From Zhengitettix transpicula (lineage: Eukaryota; Arthropoda; Insecta; Orthoptera; Tetrigidae): a stretch of 64,000 nt of DNA. Position 1 is the stretch's first letter. Every line of letters starts with the position of its first letter. The DNA is taken from contig CM073595.1 in NCBI GenBank assembly GCA_037074705.1, positions 27,185,501 to 27,249,500 on the forward strand, written 5' to 3'. The notes below the pieces were generated by a model, which searched no databases, was not told where the DNA came from, and was given only the letters and a program-made list of their open reading frames with translations. Positions 26,591 to 39,730 of this stretch are shown here, one piece after another. The translations under genes and the position numbers were made by a program.

Positions 26591-29500
26591 TTTATTATAT
26601 TATAGTCGCATTAAATATCTTATAATTTCGTTGAATTAATTTAATTTTCTCTAATACTCCCATGTTGTCTAGTGGCTAGGATAGCTGGCTTTCACCCAGC
26701 AGGCCCGGCTTCGATTCCAGGCATGGGAAATGTTTTTATTATATTTTAGTCGCATTAAATATCTTATAATTTCGTTGAAATAATTACAATTTCTCCAATT
26801 CTCCCATGTGGTCTAGTGGCTAGTATAGCTGGCTTTCACCCAGCAGGCCCGGGTTCGATTCGCGGCATGGGAAATGATTTTATTATATTATAGTCGCATT
26901 AAATATTTTATAATTTCGTTGAATTAATTTAATTTTCTCCAATACTCCCATGTTGTCTAGTGGCTAGGATAGCTGGCTTTCACCCAGCAGGCCCGGGTTC
27001 GATTCCCGGCATGGGAAATTTTTTTTATTATATTTTAGTCGCATTACATATCTTATAATTTGGTTGAATTAATTTAATTTTCTCTAATACTCTCATGCGG
27101 TCTAGTGGCTACGATAGCTGGCTTTCACCCAGCATGCCCGGGTTCGATTCCCGGCATGGGAAATGTTTTTATTATATTTTAGTCGCAATAAATATCTTAT
27201 AATTTCGTTGAATTAATTTAATTTTCTCCAATACTCCCATGTTGTCTAGTGGCTAGGATAGCTGGCTTTCACCCAGCAGGCCCGGGTTCGATTCCCGGCA
27301 TGGGAAATGTTTTTATTATATTTTAGTCGCATTAAATATCTTATAATTTCGTTGAATTAATTAATTTTCTCCAAAACTCCCATGTTGTCTAGTGGCTAAG
27401 ATAGCTGGCTTCCCCCAGCAGGCCCGGGTTCGATTCCCGGCATGGGAAATGATTTTATTATATTATAGTCGCATTAAATATCTTATAATTTCGTTGAATT
27501 AATTTAATTTTCTCCAATACCCCATGTTGTCTAGTGGCTAGGATAGCTGGCTTTCACCCAGCAGGCCCGGGTTCGTTTCCCGGCATGGGAAATGTTTTAT
27601 TATATTTTAGTCGCAATAAATATCTTATAATTTCGTTGAAATAATTACAATTTCTCCAATTCTCCCATGTGGTCTAGTGGCTAGGATAGCTGGCTTTCAC
27701 CCAGCAGGCCCGGGTTCGATTCCCGGCATGGGAAATATTTTTTATTATATTTTAGTCGCATTACATATCTTATAATTTCGTTGAATTAATTTAATTTTCT
27801 CTAATACTCTCATGCGGTCTAGTGGCTACGATAGCTGGCTTTCACCCAGCATGCCCGGGTTCGATTCCCGGCATGGGAAATGTTTTTATTATATTTTAGT
27901 CGCAATAAATATCTTATAATTTCGTTGAATTAATTTAATTTTCTCCAATACTCCCATGTTGTCTAGTGGCTAGGATAGCTGGCTTTCACCCAGCAGGCCC
28001 GGGTTCGATTCCCGGCATGGGAAATGTTTTTATTATATTTTAGTCGCATTAAATATCTTATAATTTCGTTGAATTAATTTAATTTTCTCCAAAACTCCCA
28101 TGTTGTCTAGTGGCTAAGATAGCTGGCTTCCCCCAGCAGGCCCGGGTTCGATTCCCGGCATGGGAAATGATTTTATTATATTATAGTCGCATTAAATATC
28201 TTATAATTTCGTTGAATTAATTTAATTTTCTCCAATACCCCATGTTGTCTAGTGGCTAGGATAGCTGGCTTTCACCCAGCAGGCCCGGGTTCGATTCCCG
28301 GCATGGGAAATGTTTTTATTATATTTTAGTCGCAATAAATATCTTATAATTTCGTTGAAATAATTACAATTTCTCCAATTCTCCCATGTGGTCTAGTGGC
28401 TAGGATAGATGGCTTTCACCCAGCATGCCCGGGTTCGATTCCCGGCATGGGAAATATTTTTATTATATTTTAGTCGCAATAAATATCTTATAATTTCGTT
28501 GAAATAATAACAATTTCTCCAATTCTCCCATGTTGTTTAGTGGCTAGGATAGCTGGCTTTCACCCAGCAGCCCCGGGTTCGATTCCCGGCATGGGAAATG
28601 TTTTTATTATATTTTAGTCGCAATAAATATCTTACAATTTCGTTGAAATAATCACAAGTTCTCCAATTCTCCCATGTGGTCTAGTGGCTAAGATAGCTGG
28701 CTTCCCCCAGCAGGCCCGGGTTCGATTCCCGGCATGGGAAATGATTTTATTATATTATAGTCGCATTAAATATCATATAATTTCGTTGAATTAATTTCAT
28801 TTTCTCCAATACTCCCATGTTGTCTAGTGGCTAGGATAGCTGGCTTTCACCCAGCAGGCCCGGGTTCGATTCCCGCCATGGGAAATGTTTTTATTATATT
28901 TTAGTCGCATTAAATATCTTATAATTTCGTTGAAATAATTACAATTTCTCCAATTCTCCCATGTGGTCTAGTGGCTAGTATAGCTGGCTTTCACCCAGCA
29001 GGCCCGGGTTCGATTCGCGGCATGGGAAATGATTTTATTATATTATAGTCGCATTAAATATCTTATAATTTCGTTGAATTAATTTAATTTTCTCCAATAC
29101 TCCCATGTTGTCTAGTGGCTAGGATAGCTGGCTTTCACCCAGCAGGCCCGGGTTCGATTCCCGGCATGGGAAATGTTTTTATTATATTTTAGTCGCATTA
29201 AATATCTTATAATTTCGTTGAATTAATTTAATTTTCTCCTATACTCCCATGTGGTCTAGAGGCTAGGATAGCTGGCTTTCACCCATCAGGCCCGGGTTCG
29301 ATTCCCGGCATGGGAAATTATTTTATTACATTATAGTCGCAATAAATATCTTATAATTTCGTTGAATTAATTTAATTTTCTCCAATACTCCCATGTTGTC
29401 TAGAGGCTAGGATAGCTGGCTTTCACCCAGCAGGCCCGGGTTCGATTCCCGTCATGGGAAATGTTTTTATTATATTTTAGTCGCATTAAATATCTTATAA

Positions 29501-32500
29501 TTTCGTTAAAATAATTACAATTTCTTCAATTCTCCCATGTGGTTTAGTGGCTAGGATAGCTGGCTTTCACCCAGCAGGCCCGGGTTCGATTTCCGGCATG
29601 GGAAATGATTATATTATATTATAGTCGCATTAAATATCTTATAATTTCGTTGAATTAATTTAATTTTCTCCAATACTACCATGTTGTCTAGTGGCTAGGA
29701 TAGCTGGCTTTCACCCAGCAGGCCCGGGTTCGATTCCCGGCATGGGAAATGTTTTTATTATATTTTAGTCGCATTAAATATCTTATAATTTCGTTGAAAT
29801 AATTACAATTTCTCCAATTCTCCCATGTGGTCTAGTGGCTAGTATAGCTGCCTTTCACCCAGCAGGCCCGGGTTCGATTCGCGGCATGGGAAATGATTTT
29901 ATTATATTATAGTCGCATTAAATATCTTATAATTTCGTTGAATTAATTTAATTTTCTCCAACACTCCCATGTTGTCTAGTGGCTAGGATAGCTGGCTTTC
30001 ACCCAGCAGGCCCGGGTTCGATTCCCGGCATGGGAAATGTTTTTATTATATTTTAGTCGCATTAAATATCTTATAATTTCGTTGAAATAATTACAGTTTC
30101 TCCAATTCTCCCATGTGGTCTGAGGCTAGGATAGCTGGCTTTCACCCATCTGGCCCGGGTTCGATTTCCGGCATGGGAAATTATTTTATTATATTATAGT
30201 CGCATTAAATATCTTATAATTTCGTTGAATTAATTTAATTTTCTCCAATACTCCCATGTGGTCTAGTGGCTAGGATAGCTGGCTTTCACCCAGCAGGCCC
30301 AGGTTCGATTCCCGGCATGGGAAATGATTTTATCATATTATGGTCGCATTAAATATCTTATAATTTCGTTGAATGAATTTAATTTTCTCCAATACTCTCA
30401 TGTTGTCTAGTGGCTAGGATAGCTAGCTTTCACCCAGCAGGCCCGGGTTCGATTCCCGGCATGGGAAATGTTTTTATTATATTTTAGTCGCATTAAATAT
30501 CTTATAATTTCGTTGAAATAATTACAATTTCTCAAATTCTCCCATGTTGTCTAGTGGCTAGGATAGCTGGCTTTCACCCAGCATGCCCGGGTTCGATTCC
30601 CGGCATGGGAAATGTTTTTATTATATTTTAGTCGCAATAAATATCTTATAATTTCGTTGAATTAATTTAATTTTCTCCAATACTCCCATGTTGTCTAGTG
30701 GCTAGGATAGCTGGCTTTCACCCAGCAGGCCCGGGTTCGATTCCCGGCATGGGAAATGTTTTTATTATATTTTAGTCGCATTAAATATCTTATAATTTCG
30801 TTGAATTAATTTAATTTTCTCCAAAACTCCCATGTTGTCTAGTGGCTAAGATAGCTGGCTTCCCCCAGCAGGCCCGGGTTCGATTCCCGGCATGGGAAAT
30901 GATTTTATTATATTATAGTCGCATTAAATATCTTATAATTTCGTTGAATTAATTTAATTTTCTACAATACCCCATGTTGTCTAGTGGCTAGGATAGCTGG
31001 CTTTCACCCAGCAGGCCCGGGTTCGATTCCCGGCATGGGAAATGTTTTTATTATATTTTAGTCGCAATAAATATCTTATAATTTCGTTGAAATAATTACA
31101 ATTTCTCCAATTCTCCCATGTGGTCTAGTGGCTAGGATAGCTGGCTTTCACCCAGCAGGCCCGGGTTCGATTCCCGGCATGGGAAATATTTTTTATTATA
31201 TTTTAGTCGCATTACATATCTTATAATTTCGTTGAATTAATTTAATTTTCTCAAATACTCTCATGCGGTATAGTGTCTAGGATAGATGGCTTTCACCCAG
31301 CATGCCCGGGTTCGATTCCCGGCATGGGAAATATTTTTATTATATTTTAGTCGCAATAAATATCGTATAATTTCGTTGAAATAATAACAATTTCTCCAAT
31401 TCTCCCATGTGGTTTAGTGGCTAGGATAGCTGGCTTTCACCCAGCAGCCCCGGGTTCGATTCCCGGCATGGGAAATGTTTTTATTATATTTTAGTCGCAA
31501 TAAATATCTTATAATTTCGTTGAAATAATCACAATTTCTCCAATTCTCCCATGTGGTCTAGTGGCTAAGATAGCTGGCTTCCCCCAGCAGGCCCGGGTTC
31601 GATTCCCGGCATGGGAAATGATTTTATTATATTATAGTCGCATTAAATATTATATAATTTCGTTGAATTAATTTCATTTTCTCCAATACTCCCATGTTGT
31701 CTAGTGGCTAGGATAGCTGGCTTTCACCCAGCAGGCCCGGGTTCGATTCCCGCCATGGGAAATGTTTTTATTATATTTTAGTCGCATTAAATATCTTATA
31801 ATTTCGTTGAAATAATTACAATTTCTCCAATTCTCCCATGTGGTCTAGTGGCTAGTATAGCTGGCTTTCACCCAGCAGGCCCGGGTTCGATTCGCGGCAT
31901 GGGAAATGATTTTATTATATTATAGTCGCATTAAATATCTTATAATTTCGTTGAATTAATTTAATTTTCTCCAATACTCCCATGTTGTCTAGTGGCTAGG
32001 ATAGCTGGCTTTCACCCAGCAGGCCCGGGTTCGATTCCCGGCATGGGAAATGTTTTTATTATATTTTAGTCGCATTAAATATCTTATAATTTCGTTGAAA
32101 TAATTACAATTTCTCTAATTCTCCCATGTGGTCTAGTGGCTAGGATAGCCGGCTTTCACCCAGCAGGCCGGGGTTCGATTCCTGGCATGGGAAATATTTT
32201 TTATTATATTTTAGTCGCATTACATATCTTATAAATTCGTTGAATTAATTTAATTTTCTCTTATACTCTCATGCGGTCTAATGTCTAGGATAGCTGGCTT
32301 TCACCCAGCATGCCCGGGTTCGATTCCCGGCATGGGAAATGTTTTTATTATATTTTAGTCGCAATAAATATCTTATAATTTCGTTGAAATAATTACAAAT
32401 TCTCCAATTCTCCCATGTGGTCTAGTGGCTAGGATAGCTGGCTTTCACCCAGCAGGCCCAGGTTCGATTCCCGGCATGGGAAATGTTTTTATTATATTTT

Positions 32501-33705
32501 AGTCGCATTAAATATCTTATAATTTCGTTGAATTAATTTAATTTTCTCCTATACTCCCATGTGGTCTAGAGGCTAGGATAGCTGGCTTTCACCCAGCAGG
32601 CTCGGGTTCGATTCCCGGCATGGCAAATTATTTTATTACATTATAGTCGCATTAAATATCTTATAATTTCGTTGAATTAATTTAATTTTCTCCAATACTC
32701 CCATGTTGTCTAGAGGCTAGGATAGCTGGCTTTCACCCAGCAGGCCCGGGTTCGATTCCCGTCATGGGAAATGTTTTTATTATATTTTAGTCGCATTAAA
32801 TATCTTATAATTTCGTTAAAATAATTACAATTTCTTCAATTCTCCCATGTGGTCTAGTGGCTAGGATAGCTGGCTTTCACCCATCTGGCCCGGGTTCGAT
32901 TTCCGGCATGGGAAATGATTATATTATATTATAGTCGCATTAAATATCTTATAATTTCGTTGAATTAATTTAATTTTCTCGAATACTCCCATGTTGTCTA
33001 GTGGCTAGGATAGCTGGCTTTCACCCAGCAGGCCCGGGTTCGATTCCCGGCATGGGAAATGTTTTTATAATATTTTAGTCGCATTAAATATCTTATAATT
33101 TCGTTGAAATAATTACAATTTCTCCAATTCTCCCATGTGGTCTAGTGGCTAAGATAGCTGGCTTCCCCCAGCAGGCCCGGGTTCGATTCCCGGCATGGGA
33201 AATGATTTTATTATATTATAGTCGCATTAAATATCTTATAATTCCGTTGAATTAATTTAATTTTCTCCAATACTCCCATGTTGTCTAGTGGCTAGGATAG
33301 CTGGCTTTCACCCAGCAGGCCCGGGTTCGATTCCCGGCATGGGAAATGTTTTTATTATATTTTAGTCGCATTAAATATCTTATAATTTCGTTGAAATAAT
33401 TACAATTTCTCCAATTCTCCCATGTGGTCTAGTGGCTAGTATAGCTGCCTTTCACCCAGCAGGCCCGGGTTCGATTCGCGGCATGGGAAATGATTTTATT
33501 ATATTATAGTCGCATTAAATATCTTATAATTTCGTTGAATTAATTTAATTTTCTCCAACACTCCCATGTTGTCTAGTGGCTAGGATAGCTGGCTTTCACC
33601 CAGCAGGCCCGGGTTCGATTCCCGGCATGGGAAATGTTTTTATTATATTTTAGTCGCATTAAATATCTTATAATTTCGTTGAAATAATTACAGTTTCTCC
33701 AATTC

Positions 33706-33777
33706 TCCCATGTGGTCTAGAGGCTAGGATAGCTGGCTATCACCCATCTGGCCCGGGTTCGATTTCCGGCATGGGAA
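33706..33777 (+). pseudogene. tRNA-like copy with AUC anticodon
   Basis: The anticodon loop reads CTATCAC, so bases 33,739 to 33,741 are ATC, formally an Asp anticodon. The copy belongs to the class with CCATC in the 3' anticodon stem and TTCCGG in the T arm, so it is likely non-functional. Confidence 0.55.
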
Positions 33778-36700
33778 ATTATTTTATTATATTATAGTCG
33801 CATTAAATATCTTATAATTTCGTTGAATTAATTTAATTTTCTCCAATACTCCCATGTGGTCTAGTGGCTAGGATAGCTGGCTTTCACCCAGCAGGCCCAG
33901 GTTCGATTCCCGGCATGGGAAATCATTTTATTATTTTGTAGTCGAATTAAATATCTTATAATTTCGTTGAATTAATTTAATATTTTCTAATACTTACATG
34001 TGGTCAAGTGGCTAGGATACCTGGCTTTCACCCAGCAGGCCCGGATTCGATTCCCGGCATGGGAAATGATTTTATGATATTATAGTCGCATTAAATATCT
34101 TATAATTTCGATGAATTAATTTAATTTTCTGTAATACTTACATGTGGTCTAGTGGCTATGATAAGGGGCTTTCACCCAGCATGCCCGGGTTCGATTCCCG
34201 GCATGGGAAATGATTTTATTATATTTTAGTCGCATTAAATATCTCATAATTCCGTTGAATTAATTTAATTTTCTCCAATACTCCCATGTTGTCTAGTGGC
34301 TAGGATAGCTGGCTTTCACCCATCTGGCCCGGGTTCGATTTCCGGCATGGGAAATTATTTTATTATATTATAGTCGCATTAAATATCTTATAATTTCGTT
34401 GAATTAATTTAATTTTCTCCAATACTCCCATGTGGTCTAGTGGCTAGGATAGCTGGCTTTCACCCAGCAGGCCCGGGTTCGATTCCCGGCATGGGAAATG
34501 TTTTTATTAAATTTTAGTCGCATTAAATATCTTATAATTTCGTTGAAATAATTACAATTTCTCCAATTCTCCTATGTGGTCTAGTGGCTATGATAGCTGG
34601 CTTTCACCCAGCAGGCCCAGGTTCGATTCCCGGCATGGGAAATGATTTTATTATATTATGGTCGCATTAAATATCTTATAATTTCGTTGAATGAATTTAA
34701 TTTTCTCCAATACTCTCATGTTGTCTAGTGGCTAGGATAGCTAGCTTTCACCCAGCAGGCCCGGGTTCGATTCCCGGCATGGGAAATGTTTTTATTATAT
34801 TTTAGTCGCATTAAATATCTTATAATTTCGTTGAAATAATTACAATTTCTCAAATTCTCCCATGTTGTCTAGTGGCTAGGATAGCTGGCTTTCACCCAGC
34901 AGGCCCGGGTTCGATTCCTGGCATGGGAAATGATTTTATTATATTATAGTCGCATTAAATATCTTATAATTTCGTTGAATTAATTTCATTTTCTCCAACT
35001 CTCCCATGTGGTCTAGTGGCTAGGATAGCTGGCTTTCACCAAGCAGGCCCGGGTTCAATTCCCGGCATGGGAAATGATTTTATTATATTATAGTCGCATT
35101 AAATATCTTATAATTTCGTTGAATTAATTAATTTATCTACAATACTCCCATGTTGTCTGGTGGATAGGATAGCTGGCTTTCACGCACAAGGCCCGGGTTC
35201 GATTCCCGGCATGGGAAATGTTTTTATTATATTTTAGTCGCATTAAATATCTTATAATTTCGTTGAAATAATTACAGTTTCTCCAATTCTCCCATGTGGT
35301 CTAGAGGCTAGGATAGCTGGCTTTCACCCATCTGACCCGGATTCGATTTCCGGCATGGGAAATTATTTTATTATATTATAGTCGCATTAAATATCTTATA
35401 ATTTCGTTGAATTAATTTAATTTACTCCAATTCTCCCATGTGGTCTAGTGGCTAGGATAGCTGGCTTTCACCCAGCAGGCACGGGTTCGATTCCCGGCAT
35501 GGGAAATGATTTTATTATTTTATAGTCGAATTAAATATCTTATAATTTCGTTGAATTAATTTAATATTTTCTAATACTTACATGTGGTCAAGTGGCTAGG
35601 ATACCTGGCTTTCACCCAGCAGGCCCGGATTCGATTCCCGGCATGGGAAATGATTTTATGATATTATAGTCGCATTAAATATCTTATAATTTCGATGAAT
35701 TAATTTAATTTTCTGTAATACTTACATGTGGTCTAGTGGCTATGATAAGGGGCTTTCACCCAGCATGCCCGGGTTCGATTCCCGGCTTGGGAAATGATTT
35801 TATTATATTTTAGTCGCATTAAATATCTCATAATTTCGTTTAATTAATTTAATTTTCTGCAATACTCTTAAGTTGTCTAGTGGCTAGGATAGCTGGCTTT
35901 CACCCATCAGGCCCGGGTTCGATTCCCGGCATGGGAAATGTTCTTATTATATTTTAGTCGCATTACATATCATATGATTTCGTTGAATAAATTTCATTCT
36001 ATCCAAAACTCCCATGTGGTCTAGTGGCTAGGTTAGCTGGCTTTCACCCAGCAGGCCCGGGTTTGATTCCCGGCAAGGGAAGTGATTTTATTATATTATA
36101 GTCGCATTAAAGATCTTATAATTTCGTTGAATTAATTTAATTTTCTCCGATACTCCCATGTTGTCTAGTTGCTAGGATAGCTGGCTTTCACCCAGCAGGC
36201 CCGGGTTCGATTCCCGGCATTGGAAATGTTTTTATTATATTTTAGTCGCATTATATATCTTATAATTTCGTTGAAATAATTAATATTTCTCCAATTCTGC
36301 CATGTGGTCTAGTGGCTAGGATAGCTGGCTTTCACCCAGCAGGCCCGGGTTCGATTCCCGGCATGGGTAATGATTTTATTATATCTTAGTCGCATTAAAT
36401 ATCTTATAATTTCGTTGATTTAATTTAATTTTCTCCAATACTCCCATGTTGTCTAGTGGCTAGGATAGCTGGCTTTCACCCAGCAGGCCCGGGTTCGATT
36501 CCCGGCATGGGAAATGTTTTAATTATATTTTAGTCGCATCAAATATCTTATAATTTCATTGAGTTAATTTCATTTTCTCCAGTTCTCCCAGGTGGTCTAG
36601 TGGATAGGATAGCTGGCTTTCACCCAGCAGGCCAGGGTTCGATTCCCGACATGAGAAATGTTCTTATTGTATTTTAGTCGCATTAAATATCTTATAATTT

Positions 36701-37584
36701 CGTTGAAATAATTTCATTTTCTCCAACTCTCCCATGTGGTCTAGTGGCTAGGATAGCTGTCTTTCACACAGCAGGCTTTGGTTCGATTCCGGGCAATTTT
36801 TTGTTATATTTTAGTCGCATTAAATATCTTATAATTTCGTTGATTTAATTTCATTTTCTCCAATTCCTTAATATGGTCTAGTGGCTAGGATAGCTGGCTT
36901 TCACCCAGCGGGCCCGTGTTCGATTCCCAGCATGTGGGATGTTTTAAATATATTTTAGTTGCATTAAATATCTTATAGTTTCGTTGAATTAATTTCATTT
37001 TCTCCAATTCCTTAATATGGTCTAGTGGGTAGGATAGCTCGCTTTCACCCAGCAGGCCCGGGTTCGATTCGCGGCATGGGAAATGATTTTATTATATTAT
37101 TGTCGCAATAAATATGTTATAATTTCGTTGAATTAATTTCATTTTCTCCTATACTCGTATGAGTTCTAGTGGTTAGGATAGCTCGCCTTAACCAGCAGGC
37201 CCGTGTTCGATTCCCGGCATGGGAAATAATTTTATTATATTTTAGTCGCATTAAATATCTTATAATTTCGTTGATATAAATTCAACTTCTTCTATTTTCC
37301 ATGTGGTCTAGTGACTAGGATAGCTCGCTTTCACCCAGCAGGCCCGGGTTTGATTCTCGGCATGGGCAATGCTTTTATTATATTATAGTCGCATTATATA
37401 TCGTATAATTTCGTTGAATTAAGTTTTTTTTCTTTAATACTCCCATGTGGTCTAGTGGCTAGGATTGCTGGCTTTCACCCAGCGGGCCCGGGTTCGATTC
37501 ACGGCTTGGGAAATATTTTTGTTGTATTTTAGTCGCATTAAATATCTTTTAGTTTCGTTGAATTAACTTCATTTTCTCCAATTC

Positions 37585-37657
37585 TCTCATGTGGTCTAGT
37601 GTCTAGGATAGCTGGCTTCTACCCAGCAGGTCCGTATTCGTTTCCCTGGTATGGGAA
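37585..37657 (+). pseudogene. tRNA-like copy with UCU anticodon, edge unit
   Basis: The anticodon loop reads CTTCTAC, so bases 37,618 to 37,620 are TCT (Arg-type), while the anticodon stem GCTGG/CCAGC is intact. The T stem is broken (TCCGTATTCG then TTTCCCTGGT, one base longer) and the acceptor starts TCTCATG. It lies in the decaying edge and is most likely a pseudogene. Confidence 0.6.
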
Positions 37658-38017
37658 TTGTTTTTTTTAAATTTTATTCGCATTTAATATCCTATAATTT
37701 CGTTGAAATAATTTCATTTTCTCCAATTGTCTTATTTGGTTAAGTGGCTAGGATAGCTGGGTCTCACCCAGCAAGCCCGCGTATGATTCCCGGCGGTGGA
37801 ACGGTTTTTATCAGAGATTAATTCCTATGAATGCCTTAAGATTTCATTTAATTACTTTCACGATATCACATTATCTTATGTCGTCTAGTGGTTTGGATTG
37901 CTTGCTTTTGCATGGCAGGCCCTGGTTCAATTATTCGGCAATGGATAGATAATTTTGATTTTTTTTACTGAAAATTATTGTACGATTTTATTACTTTTTA
38001 TTCAATTTCTTAGTTTC

Positions 38018-38089
38018 TACGATGTGGTGTCGTGGCTAAGACTGGTGTCTCTCACCCGGTACGCCTATTTTAGTTTTACGGCAGGAGGT
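38018..38089 (+). pseudogene. Last recognisable tRNA-Glu-derived unit
   Basis: Matches the unit only in patches: GATGTGGTGTCGTGGCTAAG for the A-box region and a loop CTCTCAC (anticodon CTC). There is no B box and no paired acceptor. It marks the effective end of the array, and only a half-unit is seen about 145 bp further on. Confidence 0.65.
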
Positions 38090-38203
38090 AGAAATTTAGC
38101 ATAGGTTTGTCACCAATTATAAGTTAATTTTTTTTTGCTATTTAAGATCTTACTATTCACATTCTCTTATGTCGTTTAGTGGCCAATGAATGTCATAATT
38201 AAA

Positions 38204-39730
38204 CTCTTCGATTTCTATGACTCTGGATATGACAACAATCTCGATTGTGTTGGCGATATTTTCTTGTTTCGGCTGTTCACCTCTGGGGGTTATATGGCCT
38301 ATTTAATGTCATTGTTGAAATCAGCATAACTTATAATCCTCCCATTGACTCCAATCACGTTTGTATTAACGTTATTTTCTTGTATCTCGTGTCCACCCCA
38401 CCCTTAAGGGTACTCTTTTACCATGCCGTAAGGGGTTAAAATAATAACGCAGATAACATCGGTAGAGACACTATTAATCTCTTTGGCCCCTAAAAATATT
38501 TATCCGACTCAAATATCGGCTGTTTTAGCATGTTTGAATGTTTGGTTGTGTTGAAGTCGTGACCGAAATATGGTTAAATTTGCTCCACCGGTGTAGATTT
38601 GTATAACAAATATACATACAAAAAGTTAAATATACATACAAACAAAGAAACAAAATCTCTGCTTTATTTTTTAGACGAATATTATCATAAGCCAAATTGT
38701 TCTTGGTTACGTTTGTTATTTTTTTTGTAATTTTTTCGGTAGTGTGTTCACCAAAATACAACTTAAAAGTTTAGTTTAAAAAAATACAAGAAATTAGGCA
38801 ATAAAGAGTTAATATTCATACAATTCAGGGATGTTTGAGGGCTTGATGATAATTCTACAAGAGCGCCAACAATTATATGTATTTCCCAGATTCGCGTAAG
38901 GTCTTTCTACGACGTAAATTTTTCATTTTCTTGGAGCCGACTGTTATTATTATCATTATTGTTACTGTTGATTTGAAAATAAAAGAGGGAGAATATTTTT
39001 TATTTACTGATTAATAGAACTTTCAATTTTTTCCAAAAAAAAAATTGAGCACGATGGGCTGCACTGAGAAATTTGTATTACAGAATTGCTGTGTTTTTAT
39101 CATAATTATTTAAAACTGTATTATTGTTAGTATTTTTTTCGTTTAATTATCTTAGGAGAAACACAGGAAATTAAAAAATCGGCTTTATTATGTATCTAAT
39201 TCATAATTTAAATTTATAACTGGTACTTTATTTTTCATCCACGATTGAAGCTAGCGGTAAACGTATGAGGAGAAAAGTAGGGTAAGAATAATATGTGTAT
39301 TTAGCAGGGAAAACACTAAGCTTGGTTAATTATTGTTCTGGAATTAGGTGCATTTTATTGAAATTCTGTAGGTTTAGCAGGCGATGCGTTAGTCGTGATG
39401 AATGCGGGAAGAGTTCTTGATTCTCCCATCGGGGAGACGAGGGTGTTGCCTGTGGGTCATTTGAGTTATGGGCATTTCCCCTCTTACCCGCGCTACCCTT
39501 TTGCCTTCTGATTTCTACCATAAATCATGCGACGTAGTCCTCCCTCTTCAGAGAGCACAAGGAAAGGAATCTCGAGTATTTTCTCCGAAATTCGGGAACA
39601 TTTTTGTAAATGTCTTTTTGTGTGTGTGTGTGTCAGCAGCTAATTCTTTATGCGTAATACGGAACACTTCACCAGGGTAGGGGAACAGACGTCTTGTTAA
39701 ATTCTTCTTTACGAGTAGCTCCATTGCTTA
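38204..39730. other. AT-rich flank with no recognisable gene
   Basis: No ORF with recognisable protein features. A more GC-rich patch at about 39,330 to 39,680 gives short overlapping ORFs on both strands that I cannot match to a family. It may be an old transposable-element remnant. A (TG)n tract lies near 39,620. Confidence 0.4.

Larger units (their letters stand above)
1..38203 (+). repeat. Tandem array of about 265 tRNA-Glu(UUC) gene units, 144-bp monomer
   Basis: A head-to-tail array of one monomer: a 72-nt tRNA-Glu gene followed by a spacer of about 72 bp. The tRNA starts TCCCATG and ends CATGGGA plus discriminator A. The first start is at 19 and starts repeat every 144 bp. The start at 36,010 lies 250 intervals from the first with a net shift of only -9 bp, and decayed units continue to about 38,200, giving roughly 265 copies. 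The array is open at the left edge. All units are on the same strand and no foreign insertion was seen inside it. The spacer has a T4 or T5 run 3 to 5 nt after the tRNA (Pol III terminator), the shared block TAGTCGCATTAAATATCTTA, and an AT-rich leader. Spacer and gene are about equally conserved, so the whole unit is being homogenised. Copy number is my estimate from spacing, not a unit-by-unit count. Confidence 0.97.
36750..38203 (+). repeat. Decaying right edge of the tRNA array
   Basis: Divergence rises stepwise. The unit starting near 36,730 has lost its 3' acceptor strand. Units near 36,870, 37,010 and 37,150 have disrupted acceptor stems such as TTAATATG. The unit near 37,870 keeps only patches, that at 38,018 is barely alignable, and near 38,163 only 'tcttatgtcgtttagtggcc' remains. 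The spacer block TAGTCGCATTAAATATC degrades in parallel. This is the pattern expected when edge units escape homogenisation. Confidence 0.9.

Noticed and set aside
1..38203. CRISPR-like array (regular repeats and spacers)
   Set aside because: The repeated part folds as a tRNA with Pol III boxes, the 'spacers' are near-identical to each other, and no cas genes are present. The context is animal DNA.
1..38203. Assembly artefact producing an artificial tandem repeat
   Set aside because: Not excluded, but units differ by many substitutions in structured order and the right edge decays gradually, which artefactual duplication would not create. Copy number may still be inaccurate.
39330..39680. 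Overlapping ORFs of 63 and 70 aa on opposite strands
   Set aside because: No domain, poor start context, and overlapping opposite frames in a GC-rich patch. Likely chance or TE debris.
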